From: Blastomyces gilchristii SLH14081
Lineage: Eukaryota; Ascomycota; Eurotiomycetes; Onygenales; Ajellomycetaceae
Length of the DNA: 64,000 nucleotides
Direction: 5' to 3'
Assembly: GCF_000003855.2 (NCBI RefSeq)
Contig: NW_003101681.1
Location: 4,569,359 to 4,633,358 of the forward strand
Position numbers and translations under genes: made by a program. Below, in pieces: positions 22,132 through 35,053 of this stretch. The number at the start of each line of letters is the position of its first letter. The stretch's first letter is position 1. The notes beneath the pieces were generated by a model, which saw only the letters and a list, made by a program, of their open reading frames with translations, was not told where the DNA came from and did no database searches.

Positions 22132-23599
22132 TTGTGTTTTCTGACACAATTTTGTGTGAATGCAGATGCTGATATGTTTGTTTTTATTTGTATAGAATTA
22201 TCACATGTTGACAGATTCACATTTACTGATGATAGTGAACTCAATGTTGAATCATTGATCAAGAACTTGAAGAACATGATAATGAAGAAATTGCTCATGT
22301 CATGTGTGACTGAGTCTTTCACATTTCTCTCTCCTCTCTCTGTTTCTTTCTCTGCCACTCTCTCTCAATCTTCTACACCTGTCTCTGTGTCTGGTTCTCC
22401 CGCTCCCACTACCTCTGTTCCCATGACTCTCACTTCTGCCACTTCTGGTTTTGCTGTCTCTGCTTTTGTTATCAGCTCTCTCTGATTCAAGGAGATGTTG
22501 CATAGACTTAATGAACCATATCTCTCAGCATGTACACTTCTGCCCTTCTTGCCAACTCTCAGAACAATTTATTACATGAAGACTGTGTATGACATGACTA
22601 TCTGAAGCTCAGTCACAGACATCAATTATTATATTCATTTTAAATATTCATGATGAGACAATCATTCATTCATATCAGAGAATCACCTCTCTTCTTAACA
22701 GTGTCAAGATCATGAGTCTTTTTCTTTTCATCTTTTCAATCTGACACTGATTTTTCTGTTCTTAGAGAAAATTGTTATAAGTTTTACTATGCATGAAGTT
22801 GTGATATTCACAGATATTAAGAAGCTTTTTACAATTGTAAAGTTCAATATTATGAGAATATTCACTCTGATGAATTCCTTCAGAATGATCAATTCATATC
22901 AGTCTATTCTCTGATATCTATCATCTGACTTTGTAGTGCAGGTGAAAGATATCTGTGTTTTTGAAAATGAGAATGCAGATGTTGTACTCTTTTACACTCA
23001 TGAATGTGAGGCTCATATGCCTTGTCTGAGGTGTTGTTGTGAGAATGAGCTGTTCACATGCTGTATTCTGCTTCCTGTATTTCCTCATGTCTCTCTCTCT
23101 CTTTCTGAGAAGTCTTGTGTGTGTTGTAATTGCATGTACAATTCTAAGGTCAGCAGATGTTCATTCAGTAACTGTTCTCACTTCTGATTTTATAATTTTC
23201 ATATACTAACAATGATTCTTAGTTGCTTCAGTGTCAGAGGTCATTCTGATTGAAGATGATAATGTCATCAAGACTACTCCCTCTCATCTTCAAGCTTCTT
23301 CTATCACTTTCTCTCCCTTCTCTGCAGAGAAGATTGTGTGCACACCAGGTTGTAAGTGTTCAGTCTCAGATGACTCTCATCATTCATCTGATTCTGCATC
23401 TTCTTCTTCTTCTGTTTCTTTCACCTTCATTCTCTCTGTCCTGACTTCTGGTCCTGCAGGTCCTGTGCTCTTCTTCAATTTCTCTACACATACACATGTG
23501 CATTTCTATATTGGCATTTCAGCCAATCTTGCAATCAATGACATTAATATTGTACACAGAGCAGTAGAGAAATCAGAGACATGTATGACATTGTTATAA
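22132..23599 (+). pseudogene. Antisense spliced gene in gypsy copy A, Cys-rich protein
   Basis: At least three plus-strand exons run opposite to gag-pol: about 22132-22485 (a Ser/Thr/Pro-rich segment), 22766-23170 and 23222-23599. The middle exon opens after a TTCTTAG acceptor and is broken only by one TGA. It encodes VKDICVFENENADVVLFYTH and a cysteine cluster (CLRCC, then CC, then CVCCNCMYNSK and RCSF) like the Cys-rich motifs of fungal zinc-binding proteins. The next intron has a perfect TACTAAC branch point (23204-23210) and CAG acceptor. The last exon starts with an acidic SEVILIEDDN and ends with a helical region. Copy B carries the same exons. The function is unknown; metal or DNA binding is inference. 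Confidence 0.65.
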
Positions 23600-24008
23600 G
23601 AGTAACTTGCAACTCTTGAATCTCTTGCAGATCTTGAGTTTTGAGATTTTCTTTGTTTTTAGTGTTTTTCAGATGATGTGGTGTTGGAAATAGATTAAAT
23701 GTGTGACATATGAAAATGAATGAGATGTGTATGATAATATTTGTCTTTTATAATTGACTCTTATAATTGATGATCAATTCATTATCTCTTTTCTTACACT
23801 TTTCCTCTATCTGCTAGTCACTACTCTTACATGACCTCTATATGATACAGTGTTCAGTGACTAGATTCAGCAGCTTCTAACTTTTTATGATTCTATCTCA
23901 TACATTATACTGTCTCTCTTCACTCACTCAGATCACTACAGTGAACAGCTCATTAAAACTAATCTCACCCAATCTCTGAGTGTTCTCAGAGATCAAGATG
24001 ACTTGGTC

Positions 24009-27000
24009 TCACATGTCTGTGAATGTTTCAGATAGTTTGTCCTCTGTAGTCTCTGTGATTGAACTGATATAAACAGTTGAATTCAACTCTGAATTTCTTT
24101 TTCTTCTGTGATCTGACTCATGTGCAAGTCTGCTGCTTTGAGACTGCTTTTTACTGTGTTGCATCTGCTGTCTGCAGTGCATTATCATACAACTGACTAC
24201 AGTCTCATCACTTATTGAAGTGTGGTATTTATCTGATTTCTTCATTTCTTTCCATTCTTTCCTTATAATCATGGAAAGGTCAGAATAAGTGAGATCATCT
24301 GATTTGTAAGTATCTATGATTTCTCTTACTTTGTGAGACTTTTCAATTATAAGTCTCTTCTTTTTCAACACTGATGATAGTGCTGCAGATAATCATAATT
24401 CACTCAAGTCTTACATCTTTGCTTTTATAAGTTGTGAATCATTGATTAAGTTGCATAAGATCTGTCCCTCTGGTTCTTTCAATGTGTACATTCTCAGAGA
24501 ATGTGATTTGAGTATTTTATATGACTCAAACCACCTAGGTTGAAACTTCTCAGAACTCTCATTGTATACAAGAACTCATATTCTCATCTTAAGACTTGAT
24601 TTCTTAACAAGTGAGTCTCATATTCTTTTCAATTGAATTGCTCAGTTCAGGAGTAACTCATTAGCTTTTGTGTGTGCATGACTGATCTCTTTCAATCTTA
24701 GTTCTGCATCTGCAACTGTTGCATCTGCAACTGCTGTTTCTGCTGCATCTGCAACTGCTTTCTCTCTCACCTTTTCTGAAACATCCTCTGGGATGCGCGG
24801 ATGCAATTCATACAACAGGTAGAATGATGAACACTTAGAGACTGCATACTGTTGAATCTGTGTGATTAATAGTACCTGTCTGAGATATTCATCTCATAGT
24901 CTTGTAGACTTACTCACTAGATATTTCATCAGCATGTTGCTCAAGATTTTATTCAAGTGTTTCACCTTCTCATTCATCTGTGAGTGATATAGTGTTGTTC
25001 TATGATGTCTTGTCTGTAACTGACTCATGAAATGCCTCACTGCTCCTTCTATGAGATTTGCACTGTTATCAGTTAGAATCTCATGCGGCATTTCATAGTT
25101 GACATAGATCTCATTATGTAGAAACTTCATCATCATCTTCTCTGTCACCTCTGGAACTGCTCTCACAACTGGCCAGTCAGTAGCATAATCAATAGCAGTG
25201 ATTATCCATTGATTTCCATTTGATGTTCGCGGTAATATGCCTATGAGGTCCACTTCTCATTGTTTGAACAGTTGTATCATACACTCTATCTGATGTTATA
25301 CTTCCTTGCATTCTAACCCTTTCTTAGATCCTTTCACAACCTGGCAATTCAGGCACTTGTGAGCATATGCCTGGATGTCCTCAGCCATGCTTGGCCAGTA
25401 TGCTCTTGATTTGAGTACACTCATAAGTTCAGGGCTTTCTAAGTGACTGAATTCCTTATGCATGCGAGTCATCAAGTTATGTCTAAATAAAGGTTCTAGA
25501 TAGGGAGCTTCTGTGTATTCTAGATTGTGATAAAGCACAATGTTGTTTTTGTTTCTCAATTTCCTCAGCTTGAAGTTTGAAAGTATCTCTTCTACTACTC
25601 TTATGAGATGCTTGTTATTCAACATCTTGTCATTCTTCAAGTGAGAGATCATGGTGTTCACTCATTCTGATTCCTTGCATCTCCTCAGTGCATTTAATGT
25701 GAATATTCCTTGTGCCTGGTTCACAGAACCCTCACTCATGAAATCAGATCTGTGACTGATTGTATTCAGCATCACTGCATTCAATTCCTTTTGATATTTG
25801 ATATGAAGATTATACACTTGAAACTCTGAGATTCAACATGCTAAGCATTTGAAAGGTTTTATTATTGATTGTAGATAGATGAGGCTTTCATGATCCATGA
25901 TCACTGTTGTTGTATGCCTGTTATTGATATATCTATTTCACAACACCAGTGTGTGCTTGATTGCTAGCAATTTCTTTTCATACACTGGATAATTGAGCTC
26001 AGTGCCTGATAGTTTTCTATTATCATACATCACTGAGTGCAGCTTGCTGTTCTTGCTCATCTGTAGAAGAGTGTCTCTGATAGCTCATTCAGATGCATCT
26101 GTCTCAATGTAGAAAGGTTTATCACAATCTGATTGAATAAGCACTGAGAATGTTGTTACACATTCTCTCAGTGTGAGAAAAGCCTCTTCACATGCAGTAT
26201 TTCAGATGATTGAATAAAACTTCTTCTTTTGCAGATTTGCATCTGTTTCTCTTAAGAGATCTGAGAGTGATGCAGATATTCATGTGAAATCCTTGATGAA
26301 TCTGTGATAGTATGAGACCAACCTAAGAAACTGTTGTACATGATGTATGTTCCTCAGCCACAGTCAATTCACTATGACATTCAATTTCTTCAGAATGAGG
26401 CATATACAGTTATCACTCACTACATGTCTCACAAACTCTAACTCTTTCATTCCAAACACACACTTGATTGATTTGATGTAGAGCTTATACTCTGCCAGAG
26501 TTATAAGCACTTCATTAAGATGCTTCAGATGTTTGTTGTATGAGTTTGAAAAGACTAGAATGTCATTGAGATATATGAGACATGAGGTTTCATTCTGTTT
26601 ATGAAGAATTGTATTCATCATTGTTTGAAAGATAACAGGCACATTTGTCAGACTGAATGACATTGCTAGGAATTCAAACTTCTCTCATTGTGTATTAAAT
26701 GTAGTTCACAGAACTGACAGTTCATCTACACAGATCTGCCAGTATTCTGAGAGAAGATTGATCTTTGATAGATATTAAGTGTTTCTGACTGTATTCAACT
26801 GTTGTTGAATCTGTGACAGTGAATATTCATTCTTGATTGTTAGCTTGTTAAGTGCTTAATAATTGATACACATCTGTCACTCTTCACTCACCTTTTTCAT
26901 GAATAGAACTGGAAAGCCTCACATGCTTGATGAGAGTTGTATGAGACCATGTTCTAGAAGGTCTGTGATCTGACACTTCTGTTCTTCAAGATGTGTTTGT

Positions 27001-27500
27001 AACAGAGGGTATGCATTCTGATTGACTGGTTTTGTGTCCCCTGTGTCAATCTCATGTACAAATCCTTGTTTCAGTGGCAATTCCAGTGAAAGATCTGTTC
27101 AGAAGACCTTTCCATGCTTCTTCAGAAGCTTCTTCATACACTTATCCTCCTGCATATCTTTTATCTTGGTTTTCTCTGCTTTCGGGTCCTGTATGACATA
27201 CAGAATGCTTTTGAATGAGGTCTTGCAAATCATTCTCTTTGCTTGTTGATGTGTAAGCAGATTTAACCCTTCTATATCAGAGATGTGAAATGTCCTTCTC
27301 ATATCAGTTGATAGAATTGTATGAATCATTTTCTTCCTATCAGTCAACTGTATATAGCATGTACATCATTGAATCTGCGGATTGAATCTTTGAAATCAAT
27401 CAAGTTCAAGAATAAGGTTGTATTTCATGTTCTGCAGCTCTCATGCTCAAATATAGTAAGATCATTCTCTGAAGTGCAAGGGAACTCTTACTTTTGCAGG
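24009..27500 (-). pseudogene. Gypsy copy A pol (protease-RT-RNase H-integrase)
   Basis: All long minus-strand frames here share one phase: 27099-27347, RT 26364-26663, integrase zinc-binding part 25296-25661, integrase core 24894-25253 and tail 24009-24371. The RT has LTNVPVIFQTMMN and YLNDILVFSNS, where YLDD has become YLND. Integrase has the HHCC region (HKCLNCQVVKGS) and core Asp/Asp (MDLIG, LTDNSANL). Stops lie between them. No net frameshift is seen across about 3.3 kb, so decay is by substitution. Confidence 0.85.
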
Positions 27501-29119
27501 TGATATTAAATATTGATTATCAGATAATCTTATGCATTGAAGATTCTTCACTCAGTGAACCTCTTTCAATCTTCAGATTATATAATTATTAATATATTGC
27601 ATTGAAGCTTCTATATCTGCTAACACTTTTGCAGCCATCTCTTGATTCTTACTCAAGTGCCTCTTATACATTAACATTTCAGGCCTCAAGGCATTGAGAT
27701 GAGTGTTCACTTCATTCTCACCTGCACCTCAGTCAGAAGCCTGCTTCTTCTTTGCATTTACAGGATTCAGAGAATCATCTAACACAGGCATCTCTTTCAC
27801 TTTGAAGGCTTTTCATAGAATATCAGTGAGTGTCTCTGAGCTCACTGATTCTGCTAGTTTTTTGACTGCATATGCTGAGTGCAATCTTTTACATCATGAT
27901 TTTAGCATCTGCAGTTGAAACAAGCTCAATGCTTGTAATATCAAGGTTTTCACTCAGAGAATCCCTTTTTCAGAGGATTCAGCACTTTAGTGATAGCATT
28001 CAGATCTAGATTCATTGCATCCAGGTGTGTGACTTGTGTCATAGAAGTCTGATTACCTGTTCTCCACTGAGGCATACTCAATTGCAGTATTTTCTGTCAC
28101 AATTGGCTCACTTGTTCCTGTACAATGAGAATGTTGTATACTTCTTTCACCATGCCTGGTTGCAAGGTTAAGCATTTTCATTCCACTCTCAACTCAGGTG
28201 TAAGATCATGGATGAAGATCTGTAAACAGAAAGATGTTGAAAGCTCTTCATTCAATGTGAGATAGTGTAAACTGAAGTGTGTGAAGTATGATGTAAGATC
28301 ACTTACTTATCTACACTCAGTGAAGTGTTTGTAACACTTATCTTATATATTCACTTTCTCAAAGTTGTGTAAGATTCATTTGAAAAACTCATTTCATATT
28401 TGTGAGAATGAATATCACTCTGAGTCTGCAAGGTTCATCTTTTCATCAGTCATTTATAATGACTTTGCTTTTCTGTGTAGGAACATGGCAGATCTTAAGA
28501 CTTGTTGAAATTCTGTTGACTGTCTGTCTGTGAGTTCATATTCAATCTGATAATATAATCATATCTGACTTAGTCAGCTGATTGCAGCATCATTTTTTCA
28601 GTTATCATTGAAACTTGATGACTTCAGCAGATCTCTCAGCTTGATATATTTCATGCTCAGATTCTCATTCTGCACAGTGATCTCTGATGATGTGTATACT
28701 TCTGAAGAGATTGTGAACAATCATGATGAGATCTTCAGGTTCAGTGTAGTTGTCTGTCTGTATAAATGTTTAATCTTCTGCTGCAGGCCTAAGATCTGGT
28801 TTTCTCTATTCTTATTAATGATGATGATTGCGTCAGCGAAGCTCTTCATAGTGAATACTTGATTCACAGTGAATACCAATTGTTGTTTGACTTCTGTCTC
28901 AGTCTGCTACTGTGTATGCAAGGCCTCAATCTCATTTAGAATCCTTGTATATGTATGAAGCTTTGATTCCAGTTCAGCAGTCTTGACTGCTTTTCTTACT
29001 GCTTCAAGTAAACCCTCTGAGAGATTCTGCATATCTTTCAGTTCAGGTAGCAGAGAAGGGTGTTGTTTGTATTGACTAGAGAAGATATTCATTTCAGTAA
29101 TTGATTTCTGATTGATCAT
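27501..29119 (-). pseudogene. Gypsy copy A gag
   Basis: Begins with MINQKSITEMNIFSSQYK at 29119, a helical region (LLPELKDMQNLSEGLLEAV). A CX2CX4HX4C zinc knuckle lies at about 27880-27925 on the minus strand, with one internal position turned into a stop. It is in a different phase from pol, so the ancestor probably used a frameshift or separate frames. Confidence 0.7.
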
Positions 29120-29495
29120 ACAATGTCTATCATTATATTGCTATATTGTTATATGATTTCTGTTATCATTGTATGACTCCGGTGGTGGCCACTCTTCCTT
29201 TTATTCTTCTTTTGAGTAGAGAGTGAACTTCTTTGAATCTGGTTCACTGCTCTCATTTCTTTTCTCACACCTCATTCATTTGCATACATGGCATTTGCCT
29301 GGGTGTGAAGTTTTCCCTCAACAAGCAAAGCAGCAGCATCAATTGAATGCTCTTTCACTCACCGCTCTTTGTATGCTATCTTTTGAGATGTTCTAGGACC
29401 ACACTGACATGATAACTATGAATTGCTTTGTAGGTGGAATTATCACACTCTGGAGAAGCCTGCACTCCTCACCAGTTTTTAGACATGCTATCAGA

Positions 29496-29678
29496 TGTGA
29501 TTCAAAGGTTGCTTCAGCCAGTGTACAATTACAGGTGTACACTGACTTCTTATATATTGAATCTCATACACTAATTTAATTAGCGGCCGCTATGGCCCCT
29601 TTACACTCATACGCGTACGCTAGTAGTTCGGAAGCGGCCGCGGTATTATCCGACGGTCGTACGTTCTTCCGAACCACA
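29496..29678 (-). repeat. Gypsy copy A 5' LTR
   Basis: 183 bp. Here the outer part is the right end, and it keeps CG sites (GGCCGCGGTATTATCCGACG, CGTACGTTCTTCCG). The inner left end has lost them (CCAGTGTACAATTACAGG). This is the mirror image of the 3' LTR. Confidence 0.93.
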
Positions 29679-31380
29679 GATATCATCAGTTCACTAATCA
29701 ATCAAGATTAGTATATTAATAAATAATTGAAGAATTGTGTGAAACAGAAGTTTTATTCATAAATGAAAGTATGCAAATCAGTGTTATGAATACTTGATAA
29801 TATTATCAAATATCTTAATATTCTGTTCTGAGACACTGTTATGTAATAGAAAGTATTAGATTGATTACAGAGTATCTGACAGAGAAACACTTCTCTTATA
29901 ACATTTATTTCTGACTTTAACATTAAAATTCTAGAAGTAGAAGATCAATCTTGAGAGAATCAAATAAAGATTAGTATACTTAAGAAGATATTAACTTTTA
30001 AACTCTTACAGACTCTTATAAGTGTAGACAAAGATCAGACTTATAAAGACTTCTGCACACAGCTCTGAACATTGAATAACTGTCTTATCAAGCTTAAGAG
30101 TATATAGAATAGTGATAGAAGATATTACACTTCAGTGACTTATACACTCATACTGAAGAATAACAATAATATAGATGCTATGAATTGAGTAGACTTAAAT
30201 ATCTATATATAAGCAAGAATCTTCACTGTTTAAACAGACTTTCAAGTTTCTGATATCACTTCTGAAGAAGTTGCTGATCAATATCAATAAGAAGTGTGTA
30301 TTAACTGTAATTAATCAGAGTATATTACTTTTAACTGCTGATTAATCTATGTATCTTCTCAATTGAGAGAAAGATCAGTATCTTCTCATTTAAAAGATGA
30401 ATCAGTATCTGTTCACACTAATCACATTACAGTGAAGAAAGATTCAGAAGATAACTACAAGAATATCTCAGTGAAATAGAAAAAAGATTAACTTCTATTC
30501 AAATTTATAAACAGAAGCTTGAAGAGGTTGAATAATAACAATTTAAAGAGAAAATGACAATGAATATAATTCTTATATCTACTGTAATTGATAATATGTA
30601 TAATATGAAAGTCATGATAGACAGCAGTCTATATTACTATATAATGATAAAATCTTCAGTTATAAGATATTATAATCTTCAGTGTATCTCTTTATTAAAA
30701 TCTTAACTTCTTACAGAATTTGATGATCTGAAGAATGTTTATATCTGTTATATAATAAAACTAAATATAGATGTGAGAGAATATCAATATAAAGATGTCT
30801 ATATATATGAAGTTAATAATCTTAACTATAATCTTATATTAGAACTTATCTAACTATCTAAATAAGACATCTTACTGAATACTTGAAACAGAAGCTTGAT
30901 ATTCTCTAATGATGACAGAATTTATAAAGATAATATTCACAAGACTATGAATCTTACACAGATCTCTGTCAATGCTTATAAAATACTCTGAAAAAGAAGT
31001 TATTATCAAAATCACTGACAGAATCACTGACAAGTTCATTGATAGCAGAATTATATATTAATCTATTTCATTAGTCTGACTGATATTAAAAAGGCTCTAG
31101 AAAAGTTATCTTATATTATAATAACAGATTCTTATATAAAACTCTCTCAATAATATCATGAATATCTAGATATCTTTTAACAAGATAATATTATAAATAT
31201 ATCTCTCTTATGAGATTCTGAAGTGAATTACAGTATTAAGTTAGAGAAAAAGAATGATAAGAACTCTGAATTATTATAAGACTCTCTTTATAACATGTTC
31301 TGAGATGAACTTCTTCTTCTTTGAAAGACACTCAATAATCTGTTAAATAAAGAATTTATACATATTAGTAACTCTTTCAT
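29679..31380 (+). pseudogene. Chromovirus gag and start of pol, decayed
   Basis: Resumes the chromovirus after the inner gypsy. A zinc knuckle remnant at about 30298-30340 reads CINCN, then a lost His, then FNC. Pol is in a different phase from this knuckle, which suggests a gag-pol frameshift. TAA codons are dense. Confidence 0.7.
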
Positions 31381-34192
31381 CACAGTCTCTATTCTCTTTG
31401 CAAAGAAATCAGATAAAGAACTCTGATTCTGTATAAATTATCAAGAATTGAATAGATTAATAAAGAAAGACTGTTATTCTTTATCTCTTATTAATAAAAC
31501 TCTAGCTCATATTGAATAAGCTCAATAATTTACAAAGTTAGATATTATTACTGCATTTCATAAGATCTGTATTACTGAAGAAAATGAGTAACTTATAGTA
31601 TTCTGAACATAATATAATCTCTTTAAATAAGTAGTCACACTCTTTGAACTGATCAATGCTCTCAGTATATTTCAGAAGTATATTAACTAAGCACTCTGAG
31701 ACTTTCTTGATAAATTTGTATCTGCTTATTTAGATAATATTCTCATCTTTATTAATGAATTCAGAAAGAAATATCAAGAGTATGTGTAAAGAGTACTACA
31801 ATGACTACAAGAAGTGAAACTATCAATTGATATTAATAAGTATGATTTCAAAGTCAAGAGTACTAAATACTTAGGTTTTATTATAGAAGCTGATAAGAGA
31901 ATCTGAATAAATTCTGAGAAGATCTCTGCTATTCTTGAATGAAAGATTTTATACACTGTGAAAGATGTACAAAGCTTTATCAGATTTGCTAACTTCTATC
32001 AGTGATTTATATAAAACTTCTCAGATATTACAAGATCACTTACAGAACTTACTAAGAAAGATACAGTATTTTAATAATCAGCAGACACTGAAGCTGTATT
32101 TATATAGATGAAGAAGATGTTCATTAATACTTTTCTACTGATAATATTCAATTCTGATTGTAAAATAGTTATTGAAGCTGATTTCTCTAACTATATAATA
32201 GAAAAAGTGATATTGTAATATAATAATAAAGATGTTCTATAATTATATACTTTCATATCTAAGAAACTGAGTCTCACTGAATGCAATTATAAGATCTATG
32301 ATAAGAAACTTCTTACAATTATACACTGTTTAGAAGAATAAGACTCTGAACTTTAAAGTATCTCTGAATTTAAGATAGTCACAGATTATAAGAATCTTAA
32401 ATACTTTACAACTACTTATAAACTCACTGAATAATAGATATAATAATCTGAGTTCTTAAGCTGCTTTCATTTTATAATACACTATTATTCTGACAGTCAG
32501 AACTCAATAATAGATACTCTCTTATAATAAGAGTAAGATATACTATCTAATATAATAGATACTTATTAAATGAACTGAGAGTATCAGCTCTTGAATCTGA
32601 AGATATTAGTTGATCAAGATAAAACAACTCATGATACTATATATACTTCTCTGATTAGAACACTCTCTCTCTGAATTAACACTGATACTAATACTGATAT
32701 CTTAACTTCTCTTAAATCTACACTGAATAAATTATAATATATAACAGCTCAAACTGATGAACTTCTTTAAGCACTTACTGAAGCAGTATATTAAGAAGTA
32801 TTTTAATTCTTCTCAGAACTATATATAAGAACTGATATCTTAGAATACTTAATTAATAATAATAATACTTTACAGTTTTATAAGTAATGTTAAGTTCTCT
32901 ACTCTGAACTCTTACACACTCAGATAATATAAGAGATACATGATTTATATATAATCAGTTATTCAGATTATAAATAACTGTATTAAATAATCTTCTAAGA
33001 GTTTTACTAATCTGAGATATTAAACAGTATTAGATATTTTATCTGAAACTGTAACTATTGTTTCTCTATCATCTTATAAAAGAACTGTAGAAAAGATCTG
33101 CTGAAACTGTTTAATATCTCTAATAGAATCTGATAAGATGTAATAATTAACTTTACTGTTAATCTCTCTAAGAGTAAGAACTGTAGAAATATTCTGATTA
33201 TTATAAACTGATTAAGTAAGAGTGTTATATTAAAACTCTGTAATAAGATGAATATTAAATAAGTCACTGAAGCTTTTCTAAGAAGTCTGTTCTATTGAAT
33301 ATATGAATTACTGAGATCTATAGTATTAGATCAGAGCTGTCAATTCATGAGCACTCTCTGAATAAGAATCTATCAAGTTCTCAAGATTATATACTATCTA
33401 TTAACTATCTATCACTCTGAGACTGATGATGCATTAAAACAGATAATTCAAACTGTAAAGAACTATCTTTATAAGTTCTACAATTACTTATAAAATGATT
33501 GATATGATCTGCTTCTACACACAGAGATTGCTATCAATGAATAAGATGCTATTTCAACAGATATAAGCCTGTTCTTTCTTACACACAGTTATTATATAAA
33601 GATGTTGAATCTTCTAGAGATTACACAGTTCACACTGAACTCTCACAGTCTGATTCAGATCACTGATAATATAGTAATGAAACTCTGAGATGTCTGTAAT
33701 TAAGCAGAGATCTTTATAATAACTGTGAAATAAGATTAAAAGAATTAAATCAATGTTTACTGAGATCTCACTGAATAATATAAGATAGAAGATCTAGTAT
33801 GATTGAATCTTAAGAATATATAAATCACACATTCATCTCATACACTAGATAACTATTATATCAAGTATAAAGTGATAGAAGTTCTAGATAGTTATAACTA
33901 CTATCTTAACATATTATCAGAGATTTATAATATCTTTTATACAAGCTTACTTCACTGTGCTACTACTGACTCATTCTCTTCTTAACTAACTTTCAACTGA
34001 CAATCATCAGAAATCATAGAAGAAGATAATAAGCTTGAGTGAGAGATTGAAGATATTCTCAATAAGAGATCATATAACTGCAGTTAATAATATCTTATGA
34101 AATGAGTTGACTATAATCAACTGATCTGAACTCTGAGTTCTGTGTTATCTGAAACAGCAGCCCTTGACTGATGAGAACTGCTTCTGAAAAGA
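31381..34192 (+). pseudogene. Chromovirus RT, RNase H, integrase and chromodomain
   Basis: One phase runs from RT to chromodomain. RT shows FCINYQELNRLIKKD at 31427 and YLDNILIF at about 31730 (YLDD with Asp to Asn). A connection domain and RNase H segment ([20 protein letters not shown]) follow near 32280. Integrase follows near 33270. The C-terminal chromodomain at about 34010-34130 reads EIIEEDNKLEWEIEDIL and then YLMKWVDYNQLIWT. Chromodomains of this group bind modified histone H3 and steer integration. Nearly every CG, CC and GG is gone, and stops are frequent. Confidence 0.85.
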
Positions 34193-34201
34193 GAGAGCTA
34201 A

Positions 34202-34568
34202 TGTGGCGAGCTGCGCCCGATCAATTATATAGACTATTTCATACACTTCATAGATTTAGTGGGCTGCGCCCGATCAATCATATAGACTATTTCATACACT
34301 TCATAGATTTCTACCGCCTCATTCCCGATCGCTGATTCTCAGCTGCTATGAATGTGTATGTTCTGATCACTGATTCTCAGCTGCTATAAACATGTGTATA
34401 TTCTTCTGCTCTGAAGCATCACTGCATATATCACTACATACATATATAAATATTCACTTCAATTGCTGATTCTCACACTTTCTCTTTCTTTTCTTCTCTA
34501 ACATTTTTCTCTTTGTTATATAAGACCTATTAATATTATATCAATCTATTCAGTATAGATCTCTTACA
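34202..34568 (+). repeat. Chromovirus 3' LTR
   Basis: 367 bp, collinear with the 5' LTR, including the 52-bp tandem repeat. Its inner (left) end has lost CG sites that the outer end of the 5' LTR keeps. It is followed by the TSD ATCTT. Confidence 0.94.
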
Positions 34569-34886
34569 ATCTTCATAAATTACAGAAGCTGTTGAATAAG
34601 TTATTGACATAGACTGATTCATATAAGCTTATTAAATTCTGTGAATATTCAATCTATTACTTATGAAGTTCTACAACAGATAAAATTATTGATATAAGTG
34701 ATGTGATTTTTCCTGTAAAAATGTAAGAAATGCTGAAGATTACTACAACTACTATAACTGCAGCAACTGACACTGTTTCTATTATCTATTTAGTGAAGAA
34801 TTCTGACATTTCTGAATTGATGAAAACAGATTGAATGCAGCTAATGAAGGCATTTACAGCTTACACTCTCACTCTCATTACTGATT
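34569..34886 (+). pseudogene. Copia segment between chromovirus and gypsy copy B
   Basis: 318 bases of copia pol between integrase and RT, the low-conservation hinge of copia polyproteins. Counting it restores the overall frame. It ends with GATT, the TSD of gypsy copy B (34883-34886). Confidence 0.75.
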
Positions 34887-35053
34887 TGTGATTCAAAGGT
34901 TGCTTAAGCCAGCGTACGATTACAGGCGTACGCCGGCTTCTTATATACTGTACACTAAATTAATTGATGGCCGCTATGGCCCCTTTACATTTGTAAGCAA
35001 GTTCGGAAGCGGCCGCGTTATTATCTGGCAGTTGTATGTTCTTCCGAACCACA
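34887..35053 (-). repeat. Gypsy copy B 3' LTR
   Basis: Outer end keeps CCAGCGTACG and GGCGTACGCCGG; inner end has TCTGGCAGTTGTATG where the other LTR has CCGGCGGTCGTACG. This is the same outer/inner contrast as in copy A. Confidence 0.92.

Larger units (their letters stand above)
21450..29678 (-). mobile_element. Ty3/gypsy element with antisense gene, copy A
   Basis: 8229 bp, minus-strand gag-pol, 183 bp LTRs (21450-21632 and 29496-29678) with ends TGTG...CACA and a 4-bp TSD GATA (21446-21449 and 29679-29682). Minus-strand order is gag, protease, RT, RNase H, integrase, which is gypsy order. Between the end of pol and the 3' LTR, about 2.4 kb hold a gene in the opposite direction. Compared with the chromovirus and copia it keeps longer open frames and more GG/CC, consistent with a later insertion. 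Confidence 0.95.
20507..34568 (+). mobile_element. Ty3/gypsy chromovirus, containing a nested gypsy
   Basis: 367 bp LTRs (20507-20873 and 34202-34568), each beginning TGTGGCG and ending CTCTTACA, and a 5-bp TSD ATCTT (20502-20506 and 34569-34573). After removal of the inner gypsy and its 4-bp TSD it is 5829 bp long. Plus-strand gag with zinc knuckle, protease-RT-RNase H-integrase, and a C-terminal chromodomain define it as a chromovirus. It is the most thoroughly mutated sequence in the window along with the copia body. Confidence 0.95.

Noticed and set aside
28608..28862. Plus-strand frames inside gypsy gag (also 42044-42298, 37752-37985, 27022-27249)
   Set aside because: They are antisense to gag or pol, change position between copies, and have no splice or domain support, unlike the antisense gene near the 3' LTR.
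29580..29645. GCGGCCGC (NotI-like) sites suggesting vector sequence
   Set aside because: They occur in all gypsy LTRs inside elements with perfect TSDs and are natural LTR sequence.
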